This document shows, piece after piece, positions 18,811 through 25,576 of a stretch of 43,875 nt of DNA. The notes beneath the pieces were generated by a model. That model ran no database searches. It saw only the letters and a list, made by a program, of their open reading frames with translations, and was not told where the DNA came from. How positions within the stretch are numbered: the stretch's first letter is position 1; each line of letters starts with the position of its first letter. Source of the DNA: an uncultured Synechococcus sp. (lineage in GTDB: Bacteria > Cyanobacteriota > Cyanobacteriia > Phormidesmidales > Phormidesmidaceae). The position numbers and the translations under genes were made by a program. The stretch is taken from the NCBI GenBank assembly GCA_937911865.1, contig CALDSK010000130.1:1-43875 (forward strand), written 5' to 3'.

Positions 18811-18863
18811 TGCAAAGCACAGGTTTTGTAGATAAACAGTGTCAGTGATAGCTGAGTGTATTT

Positions 18864-18883
18864 TGATTAGTAGTGATTAGTAG
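18864..18883. repeat. Exact 10-bp tandem duplication upstream of the molybdoenzyme gene
   Basis: TGATTAGTAG at 18864-18873 and 18874-18883, in the 136-bp gap between two same-strand genes. It could alter promoter spacing for the gene starting at 18810. Confidence 0.8.
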
Positions 18884-18946
18884 GACTTCTAGACCAGCCG
18901 CCAGAGACAGGGTAATTGCGGCTCATTTTGGCTGATGGTTGCTTGG

Positions 18947-20755
18947 CTAGTCCCGGTAGCGCTGTAACAATCGCGGTAGCGCCTCATAGCCCTCCATACT
19001 CATAATAGGTGTGAGCTGACGACGGTATTTTTCTAAGGTTTGTTGAAAATTCTCTTCGCCGAGCTGTCCTTGTAAAATCGACGCTAATCCTGCGGCCTGC
19101 CGCCAGTCTTCCGAGCCGATGCTTTCGAGTAAATGCATGGCCAAGGCGCTGTAGAAGACGGCTTCATCGGTATTCTTTAGCGCGTGATGAGCTTCTGCTG
19201 TGTAAAGGGTGTAGAGCCCTTGCAGGTAGATGTTGCCGGAGCCTTTGACGGCTTCTGCGCCTTTGGTAAGAATGTTGAGGCCTGATTGCGGGCGATCGCA
19301 CATCACGTACCCAATGCCCAAACTGTTGTAAGCCAATGCCTGACTCTGAAAGTCTCCTTGTTTTACCGCGAGTTCTAGTCCCTGGTTTAGGTAAGCGATC
19401 GCACTGTCATAAACAGACGTATCGCCCACATCATTTGCCCTTGCCTGCAATACCTGCGCGTAGCCCAGATTCACAAGCGCATTGGCTTCACCGACTCTAT
19501 CGCCTCGCTGCCGGGCCAAAATCAACGCTCGCTGGCTGGTTGCCACGCCCTGAGCATAGTCTTTTTCTAGTACCGCATTGCGAGCTAAGTGACAAAGGTC
19601 TGCGGTTTCACAGGCCAAATCTCCTGCTGACTGCGCAATTTCTAACGCCCGCTCATAAAAAGACTTTGCTACGGCAGCCTGCCCTAGCATTTGTTTAGAG
19701 TATCCTAGCAGCGTTAGAATTCTTGCCTTTTCCTGGGTGCCTTCTACCTGGCTGAGCGGTTCACTGAAATAATCGAGCGTGTCTTGTAAGTAATCTCCTG
19801 AAAAAGAAGCGAAGACGCCGCCATACAGCGGAAAATCATCTCTTTGCGCAAACGTTCGTAAAATCTGTAGCATGAGCTGAAAGCAGCCATCGCCGAGGGT
19901 GCGGTAAGACGTATTGCCAGCGCTGACAAACCCTTGAGAAAGCTGTCCCCAAATGGCTGCAAAGATTAAAGAGGTGCTGTAAGAAAGCTGCTTTCCGGCT
20001 TTGGCGCTGTAGGGCTGCTTGTCAAACCAGACAATCAGACTGCATTGAATAAAGTGGAGTGCTACGGCTAGGTCTACCCAGCTAGCGGTGTCTACCGCCG
20101 TTCGAGTAATGGTTTCAACCGGCTCATCTTGAGCGAGCGAGGTAAATAACAGCTTTGGCAACCCGGTGGAGACTTTCTTCCAAACCGTCCAGGGTCCTGC
20201 TTGCTCTCTTTCGCCAAATCCTACTGGCCTACCGCCTGTGGTGTACAGCCAGCTAACCAGGTCAGGTTCAATCCGCTCGTAGGTCGTTAGCCCGGCGAGA
20301 ATGCCCGAGCGCCAGGGTGACATGTCTTCAGATTCCAACCTTTTGGCAAGCTGCTTTAGCTGTTCACGGTTAAGGCTACTGGGCTGATTAGGGTCAATAA
20401 AGCTTAAGAAGACCTCTGGTCGCTCAGCGGCGTCTGCCTGCTCAAGCTTCTGCGCAGCCAGCTGAATGCCGCTGGCTGCCTGGTGATCTTTTTGACCTTT
20501 CTGCCATTCAGATTCAATCGTTTTAAGCGCCCTTAGAATGCGCGGCGCTTTGAGTGATCCTTCTAGCTTGGCTTCGGTTTCGGCGATACGGGTAGCAACG
20601 GCGCGCTCAAAAATTTCGCCTGTACCGGTTTCAACGGCGGCTTCTAGCTGCGATCGCACCTGCTCTTTAGATCGCACCTTTCCCTTCAGCGTCTGCTGCA
20701 CAATTTCATCAATCAGTGCTAGGTACCGCTCCGCTAAAGATCTACCTGCGCTCAC
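18947..20755 (-). CDS. Tetratricopeptide-repeat protein
   Basis: A 602-residue protein without a signal peptide. The first 150 residues are charged and helical (SLAERYLALIDEIVQQTLKGKVRSKEQVRSQLE). A middle part (about 150-330) has a possible buried segment and no motif I know. From about 335 to the end are TPR-like helices (KARILTLLGYSKQMLGQAAVAKSFYERALEIAQ; ANALVNLGYAQVLQA; QALAYNSLGIGYVMCDRPQSGL). TPRs mediate protein contacts; the partner is unknown. The ATG at 20755 is preceded by a purine-rich stretch (AAAAAAGGGGGG on the coding strand). A LexA-box-like palindrome lies 160 bp upstream. Confidence 0.8.
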   Translation of the reverse strand: MSAGRSLAERYLALIDEIVQQTLKGKVRSKEQVRSQLEAAVETGTGEIFERAVATRIAETEAKLEGSLKAPRILRALKTIESEWQKGQKDHQAASGIQLAAQKLEQADAAERPEVFLSFIDPNQPSSLNREQLKQLAKRLESEDMSPWRSGILAGLTTYERIEPDLVSWLYTTGGRPVGFGEREQAGPWTVWKKVSTGLPKLLFTSLAQDEPVETITRTAVDTASWVDLAVALHFIQCSLIVWFDKQPYSAKAGKQLSYSTSLIFAAIWGQLSQGFVSAGNTSYRTLGDGCFQLMLQILRTFAQRDDFPLYGGVFASFSGDYLQDTLDYFSEPLSQVEGTQEKARILTLLGYSKQMLGQAAVAKSFYERALEIAQSAGDLACETADLCHLARNAVLEKDYAQGVATSQRALILARQRGDRVGEANALVNLGYAQVLQARANDVGDTSVYDSAIAYLNQGLELAVKQGDFQSQALAYNSLGIGYVMCDRPQSGLNILTKGAEAVKGSGNIYLQGLYTLYTAEAHHALKNTDEAVFYSALAMHLLESIGSEDWRQAAGLASILQGQLGEENFQQTLEKYRRQLTPIMSMEGYEALPRLLQRYRD

Positions 20756-21081
20756 GTCAAACCCCCCTTTTTTCTCGCCCTTCGTTGAGTTACTTTACCT
20801 GCTACCCGTCGTCAGTCCTATTGTATAGTCCAAGGCTTTATCGTGTTTGAGCGGCAAAACCGTCGATAGGCGAAACAGTGGTTTACTGTTAGGTTTACTT
20901 TTAGAGACGCATTAAGTACACTTGTACTATGTATTGGCTGTGTTGGTAAATATAGCATTGCTTCTCTCATCAAAAAGCTCTATTCAAAAAGATCTATAAG
21001 CCGTCCACATGTACCCGGGAGGTCTTTCACCAGGTTCCTTTCCAAAAGCTAGAGAAGATTTACTATCTGAGGCAGCTGCCC
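20756..21081. other. Divergent intergenic region
   Basis: 326 bp between the divergent TPR gene and the Sel1-repeat gene, with no ORF I trust. It presumably holds both promoters. The one clear element is the palindrome at 20915-20928. Confidence 0.5.
20915..20928. promoter_or_regulatory. Palindrome matching the cyanobacterial LexA-box consensus
   Basis: AGTACACTTGTACT is a perfect 6-bp inverted repeat with a 2-bp spacer. It fits the published cyanobacterial LexA consensus RGTACNNNDGTWCB at every position. It lies near the middle of a divergent intergenic region, so it could serve either gene. It is not an NtcA site, which needs GTA and TAC eight bases apart. Confidence 0.45.
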
Positions 21082-21447
21082 ATGTCACTCAAAATCGTTC
21101 CTTCCCCTCACGCTCGGAGACTTTGGCAAATGATCACCCCCGGTATTGAAGAATTTCGCGCTCAGGCTTACAGGGAGGCATTCCCTTTGCTGCTAGAGTC
21201 TGCTCAGGCGGGCATTGCAGAAGCTCAGTGCCTGCTCGGCAACATGTATCAGCTTGGTCTGGGCGATGTGGATGTAGACGAAGCTAAGGCTATGCAGTGG
21301 TACTACCGCTCGGCCAATCAAGGCTACAGCGTAGCGACGAGTAACCTGGCAGGTATGGTGTGGCCCATTTCCCGTGAGGCCGCTGCCGCTTTGAATCAGC
21401 TGGCACTACAGCAGGGCTTCGTTCCAGCTACCGCTCAAATCGCCTGA
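21082..21447 (+). CDS. Small Sel1-like repeat protein
   Basis: A 121-residue protein with about one and a half Sel1-type repeats: YREAFPLLLESAQAGIAEAQCLLGNMYQLGLG and DEAKAMQWYYRSANQGYSVATSNLAGM. Sel1 repeats are TPR relatives that bind proteins. It has no signal peptide and is too short to form a full solenoid, so it may pack against a partner. The ATG at 21082 is the natural start. It is divergent from the large TPR gene, an arrangement that may be functional. Confidence 0.8.
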   Translation: MSLKIVPSPHARRLWQMITPGIEEFRAQAYREAFPLLLESAQAGIAEAQCLLGNMYQLGLGDVDVDEAKAMQWYYRSANQGYSVATSNLAGMVWPISREAAAALNQLALQQGFVPATAQIA

Positions 21448-21487
21448 GGGCGAGCTTGCTTTCTAGATAGTCTGAGAGCCGCGATCG

Positions 21488-21535
21488 CTTTTCTGGCCGC
21501 TTTTCTGGCCGCCTTTCTGGCCGCTTTTCTGGCGC
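21488..21535. repeat. 12-bp unit in four tandem copies at a convergent junction
   Basis: CTTTTCTGGCCG at 21488-21499 and 21500-21511, then CCTTTCTGGCCG (21512-21523) and CTTTTCTGGCGC (21524-21535). It sits between the stop at 21447 and the stop of the opposite gene at 21564, directly after a HIP1 octamer. Confidence 0.9.
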
Positions 21536-21563
21536 ATCACCGCTTGACCTATTACAGGCTGGC

Positions 21564-22697
21564 CTATTGCTTAAGCGTCAGCGTTGCATTGTTATCTATT
21601 AGCCGAGGACGTCCCGCTGGACAGGTGGCGTTGTACTGCCGGAAGTATTGCTGAGCCTTTTCTGGCAGCTTTGGATAGTCAAACGTGGCATCGCCTGCGG
21701 CAACCGTTGCCCAAAAGTCACGAACGTCGCCTGCATAGCCTCTAGCTTCTTCTAGCGTTAGCGATAGCGGTGGGTCGCTCAGCAGTTTTAGGATGAATGG
21801 AAAAGACCGCTCGCCCATCCAGTTTTTGGAGGTTGCTTGCAAGGTTGGCCAGTCTGGTACCGATTCAATTCGCTGAGTTTCTATCTGTAGGTGATATTGA
21901 CCTTGCTCATCGGTTGTTAAAGACATCAGCCGATACGGATGAGGATAGCTCACCAGAGAGCCGGTCGTAATCGCATAGAAATTGTCTGATTGGGCAATGT
22001 CTTGCACGTGCAAGTGTCCGGTGAAAGCCACTGGCACCTTAGCGGCCTTGAGCCGTGAGACCAGCTCAGGTGCGTTGCGAATCATGTATCGCTGTCCAAG
22101 CTGGCTGCTGGCTTGTCCTGGCAAATGCTCTAGTACGTTGTGATGCACCATAACCATCACAAACTGGCCCGATAGCTCGGCTAGCTTTGCGTCTAGCCAG
22201 GCAAATTGGTTTTCGTCGATGAAGCCAGTACCGATTTGTTCTCCTGTTTCATCAAAAGCGTTAGAGTTTAGCCCAATTAGATGCACCCCAGGTAGTATCT
22301 CCTGGTAGTAGTCCAGCTGTTGGCCGTCGGTGTAGCCAAAGCGCTGATATATGGCCGGAAAGTCGGTTAGCCCTATGCGGTCTGGCTTGTTCTCATCACA
22401 GTGCAGATTGTCGTCTTTTCGGATTACGTCGTGATTGCCCGGTACTACGTAGGTCGGAAACGGCAGCTGAGCGAGCCGCTTGGCTAACCATTCGTGATTT
22501 GCTCGCTCGCCGTGCTGTACCAGATCGCCCGGCAGCAGCAAGAAGTCGGGTGGGTCTGCTTCTATCTGGGCCAAAATTTGCTCAAAGGCTGGAATGCTTA
22601 CTTCCACCAGATGAAAGCGATGGGGCGCGTCCCAGATGGTCTTTGGCAGCGCAATGTGCAAATCGCTCACTACCGCAAATCTAAAATTGAGTCTCAT
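21564..22697 (-). CDS. Metallophosphoesterase (calcineurin-like)
   Basis: A 377-residue protein with the complete di-metal phosphoesterase motif set: FAVVSDLHI (Asp12, His14), LLPGDLVQHG, VVPGNHD, MVMVHHN and FTGHLHVQD. About 110 extra C-terminal residues follow the catalytic domain and may form a cap. There is no signal peptide, so it acts in the cytoplasm. Relatives include CpdA-type cyclic-nucleotide phosphodiesterases, and the divergent neighbour is a Crp/Fnr regulator, but this is only suggestive. The ATG at 22697 matches the start of the catalytic domain. Confidence 0.88.
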   Translation of the reverse strand: MRLNFRFAVVSDLHIALPKTIWDAPHRFHLVEVSIPAFEQILAQIEADPPDFLLLPGDLVQHGERANHEWLAKRLAQLPFPTYVVPGNHDVIRKDDNLHCDENKPDRIGLTDFPAIYQRFGYTDGQQLDYYQEILPGVHLIGLNSNAFDETGEQIGTGFIDENQFAWLDAKLAELSGQFVMVMVHHNVLEHLPGQASSQLGQRYMIRNAPELVSRLKAAKVPVAFTGHLHVQDIAQSDNFYAITTGSLVSYPHPYRLMSLTTDEQGQYHLQIETQRIESVPDWPTLQATSKNWMGERSFPFILKLLSDPPLSLTLEEARGYAGDVRDFWATVAAGDATFDYPKLPEKAQQYFRQYNATCPAGRPRLIDNNATLTLKQ

Positions 22698-22775
22698 AGA
22701 GGTGTTATTAGGAACTGGTTTTTAGTGCTTTTGTGCCGCACTCAAAAGCATCCACCAACGTAGCTAAAGGGTACA

Positions 22776-22825
22776 ACGCTTGTGTTACAAACCTGTATAA
22801 CCTATCCGACTACAGGCACAAGCGT
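22776..22825. promoter_or_regulatory. Two-part inverted repeat between divergent genes
   Basis: ACGCTTGTG (22776-22784) pairs with CACAAGCGT (22817-22825), and inside it CCTGTA (22792-22797) pairs with TACAGG (22811-22816). A 7-nt bulge lies on one side only and the inner loop is 13 nt. It sits 75 bp before the Crp/Fnr gene start and 79 bp from the phosphoesterase start. It may be a 5'-leader structure or an operator. Confidence 0.5.
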
Positions 22826-22899
22826 CTATTGCGTGGGTCTGTAAGCTCATTTTCTGTAGCTCCACAGTAACTTTCCTTTTAGCTTTTTCCTTTAGCAGC

Positions 22900-23481
22900 A
22901 TGTATCGACGCCTTTTAGAACGTCTCAATCAGATGGTGCCACTCAATCCACCTCAACAGCGATCGCTTTGTAAAGCGCTGAAGTTGATGGAGGTCTCTAA
23001 AGGCGATACGTTGCTAGAGCAAGGCCAAATCTCGAACCATATTTATTTTGTAGTTAAAGGCATGCTACGTGCATCCTGTGAGGTGGCAGGTAAAGACGTG
23101 ACGCGCTGGTTTAGCCAGGAAGGTGATTTTGCCGCAGCTTACTTTAGCTTTGTGTATCGTCAGCCTAGTGAAGACAGCATTTTTCCCATTACGGACGTAA
23201 CTTTGCTGGCTCTTAGCTATGGTGCTTTGCAAGATCTCTCACGACAGGACAGCATTTGGATAGATCTCAATCGGCATTTGCTGGAGTACTACTATACGAC
23301 TCTGCTACAAAGGGTACTGACCTTTCAAACGCAGTCGGCTGCTGAGCGCTATCACAGTTTGCTTCGTGAGCATCCTACGTTTGAGCAGAAGGTCCCTTTG
23401 GGGCAACTGGCGTCTTATTTGGGAATGTCTCAAGAAACGCTCAGTCGGTTGCGAAAAAAGAGACATGCCAGGCAAAAGTAA
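22900..23481 (+). CDS. Crp/Fnr family transcriptional regulator
   Basis: A 193-residue regulator with an N-terminal cyclic-nucleotide-binding-fold domain (about 1-120: KGDTLLEQGQISNHIYFVVKGMLRAS) and a C-terminal helix-turn-helix (VPLGQLASYLGMSQETLSRLRKKR). The canonical cAMP-contacting R-S/T pair is not evident, so the ligand is unclear; there is no Fnr-type Cys cluster. It belongs to the short Crp group of about 190 residues. The structured inverted repeat at 22776-22825 is a possible autoregulatory element. Confidence 0.88.
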   Translation: MYRRLLERLNQMVPLNPPQQRSLCKALKLMEVSKGDTLLEQGQISNHIYFVVKGMLRASCEVAGKDVTRWFSQEGDFAAAYFSFVYRQPSEDSIFPITDVTLLALSYGALQDLSRQDSIWIDLNRHLLEYYYTTLLQRVLTFQTQSAAERYHSLLREHPTFEQKVPLGQLASYLGMSQETLSRLRKKRHARQK

Positions 23482-23653
23482 TTGTTAGCTCGCAGGCCAA
23501 TTGCGTCAAATTGTGGCAATTTTCTCGCTGCTCTAAAAAGTCTTTAAAGAGTCTTTTTAACGGACTTTAATGGCTGTCGTTTTCGTTTAAATGTTGGATA
23601 ATAGAGAGAGCTCTAGACGCAGATGAAAGCACTGTCAGCAGAAGCCTTTAGCC

Positions 23654-24634
23654 ATGATTCAAACAACTTTGTTCCCCCGCACTTTTAGACAGCTTTTTTC
23701 GCTTTCTAACGATGATATTGCCAATGTTTTTGAGCAGGTTTCAGACCTGCTAGAAGCACAGGGAGATGATTACTATCGCATTCGTGCCTATCGAAAGGGC
23801 GCGGCGGCGGTGCGCTTCGAAAATCGTCCTGTTGTGGACATTTTCGAAGCGCAGGGAACGGCCGGGCTAGAGAAAATTCCCTACATTGGTCAGCGGCTTG
23901 CACAATCTATAAAAGAGCTAGCCGAAACAGGGAATTTGGCCCTGCTGCAACGCCTCTTGATAGAGGTTTCTCCAGAGGATTTGTTTACGACGATACCGGG
24001 CATTGGTCATGTACTGGCTCGAAGGTTGTATAGGGGGCTGGGTTTGCGCTCTTTAGTCGAGCTAGAGCAGGCCGCGCAGAATGGCACGCTTAGCCAGGTG
24101 CCAGGGTTCGGATCGGAGCGTATTACGCTAGTGCGCAGCTCGCTGAAGACGCTGCTAGACGAGAAGCCCCAGGGGCGAGAGCGACGAGAACAGCGTCAGC
24201 GAGCTGAGAAGCCGCCCTTACCGCGTCCGAGTCGTTGGCAGACTAGCTCTGGTGCGATCGCTCACGACCATACTCATAACCGTACTCACGACTACGCACC
24301 TGCCGCAAACTTACTGCTAGAGGTCGATGCTCAATATCGATATTTGGCAAAAGCAGGGCAGCTGCGGATGGTCACCCCCAAGCGGTTTAATCCGGAAGGT
24401 AAACCATGGCTGCCAGTAATGCAGCTGAAAAAAGACGGCTGGACCTTTAATGTGTTGTATTCCAACACAGCGAGAGCCCACGACCTGAATAAGACACACG
24501 ACTGGGTCGTCGTGAACTATGAGCGCAGTGACTCACCTGGTGAGCAAAAAGGCCAGTGTACGGTAGTGACAGAAACGCGAGGACTACTGCGCGGACAGCG
24601 GGTGATTAGAGGGCAGGCCGTGAGCGCAGCTTAG
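23654..24634 (+). CDS. Helix-hairpin-helix protein resembling the PolX N-terminus
   Basis: A 326-residue protein. Residues about 17-90 match the 8-kDa HhH domain of polymerase beta/PolX (NDDIANVFEQVSDLLEAQGDDYYRIRAYRKGAAAV). They are followed by three hairpins: LEKIPYIGQRLAQSIKEL, FTTIPGIGHVLARRLYRGLG and LSQVPGFGSERI. After residue 190 there is a charged linker (RERREQRQRAEKP), then a domain at about 220-325 (LLLEVDAQYRYLAKAGQLRMV ... DLNKTHDWVVVNYE). No nucleotidyltransferase Asp triad or PHP motif is present, so it should bind DNA without polymerase activity. This split architecture exists in other bacteria. A role in DNA repair is plausible but unshown. Confidence 0.8.
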   Translation: MIQTTLFPRTFRQLFSLSNDDIANVFEQVSDLLEAQGDDYYRIRAYRKGAAAVRFENRPVVDIFEAQGTAGLEKIPYIGQRLAQSIKELAETGNLALLQRLLIEVSPEDLFTTIPGIGHVLARRLYRGLGLRSLVELEQAAQNGTLSQVPGFGSERITLVRSSLKTLLDEKPQGRERREQRQRAEKPPLPRPSRWQTSSGAIAHDHTHNRTHDYAPAANLLLEVDAQYRYLAKAGQLRMVTPKRFNPEGKPWLPVMQLKKDGWTFNVLYSNTARAHDLNKTHDWVVVNYERSDSPGEQKGQCTVVTETRGLLRGQRVIRGQAVSAA

Positions 24635-25281
24635 AAGGCTTTAAGAGTGTAGAAGGCTGTAAGAGTGCAAGTGCTAAGCCAACAGAGTTTGCGGCGTCCG
24701 AATGCATTTGGGCGTCTTAAGTAGGGGGGAGCAAGCAAAGGTTTTTTTGGTTGGAGAATTTTAAAGAAATATACGGCGGAGAAATAAGGCGGAATGGGTT
24801 GTGGGGGAGTTTGTTGATGAGCGGTTTCTGTTTCTGTGGTGGAATGCACCATTAAAACAGGGCAGTGGGCATGGCGGTTGACGTAGCAGCTAGTGCTGCC
24901 TGCGGTGAGGGTTGAGAGCCCGTGACGACGGTGGGTGCCCACTACAAGCAAATTGATGTTGTGCTTAAGCGCTATGTAGCAGATAGCTGCACCTGCAATG
25001 CCGTGGGTTTGAACGTAGCTAGCGGTGACGCCTGCGTTTTCAGCGTCTAGTACTTTTTGTTGTAGCCGTGCTTCGTGATGCGCTGCATAGTCTCTCCACT
25101 CGGACTCAGGGCGATCGTGAAAGATCTGGCCTGATGCGTTATCAGCAGTACTGACAACATGGACGAGCAGAAGCTTGGATCCCAGAGCTTTGGCGAGCAT
25201 CAGCGCTTTTTCAAAAGCCGCCTGGCTCACGTCGGATTCGTCTATTGCCACTAAGATGTTTTGAAATACCACGGGGTTCAT
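24631..25281 (-). CDS. Universal stress protein (UspA family) with an odd C-terminal tail
   Basis: 216 residues from the ATG at 25281, chosen because AAAGGAA lies just upstream and MNPVVFQNILVAIDES is the usual Usp start. Residues 1-140 are a complete Usp domain: ILVAIDESDVSQAAFEKA, LLLVHVV, and the ATP-binding-type G-2x-G-9x-G(S/T) region as VVGTHRRHGLSTLTAGSTSCYV, then CPVLMVH. Usp domains normally stop there. The remaining roughly 70 residues (QQTPPQPIPPYF onward) match nothing I know, and the last of them are encoded by a tandem duplication. The stop overlaps the convergent HhH-gene stop by 4 bp. The tail looks like read-through into a former 3' region. Confidence 0.85.
   Translation of the reverse strand: MNPVVFQNILVAIDESDVSQAAFEKALMLAKALGSKLLLVHVVSTADNASGQIFHDRPESEWRDYAAHHEARLQQKVLDAENAGVTASYVQTHGIAGAAICYIALKHNINLLVVGTHRRHGLSTLTAGSTSCYVNRHAHCPVLMVHSTTETETAHQQTPPQPIPPYFSAVYFFKILQPKKPLLAPPYLRRPNAFGRRKLCWLSTCTLTAFYTLKAF
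24632..24667. repeat. 18-bp tandem duplication at a convergent junction
   Basis: TAGAAGGCTTTAAGAGTG (24632-24649) and TAGAAGGCTGTAAGAGTG (24650-24667), one mismatch. The HhH-gene stop opens copy 1. On the other strand both copies are read as the last residues of the universal stress protein. Confidence 0.9.
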
Positions 25282-25510
25282 GTGCTTTGTTCCTTTACTC
25301 AGTACAAACGTTGTTTTCAGGCAGAACAAAATTTTGTTTCACCTGACTAAACTGTTCTTTCAAGTGTCGATTCTCAGCGACAGTCACGATTTTGCTAGCG
25401 GTACATCTTAAGTATTCATGACAAAGGGCGATCGCATCCTAACTTCTATACAATTTTTATCTTTTGAAAAGAGTATTTACCAAAAGAGAACTCCGTTTAA
25501 ACGTAATTCT

Positions 25511-25542
25511 AAAAAAAATAGAGAGCCCCGGTCGGAACTCTC
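25511..25542 (-). terminator. Rho-independent terminator of the SpoIID gene
   Basis: On the minus strand GAGAGTTCC, loop GACC, GGGGCTCTC form a 9-pair stem with two G-T pairs (25521-25542), followed at once by TATTTTTTTT (25520-25511). It lies 35 bp beyond the stop at 25577. This is the best intrinsic terminator in the window. Confidence 0.85.
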
Positions 25543-25576
25543 CATCGCTTGCCCTGTCCTGATTTTTCCTTATTTT

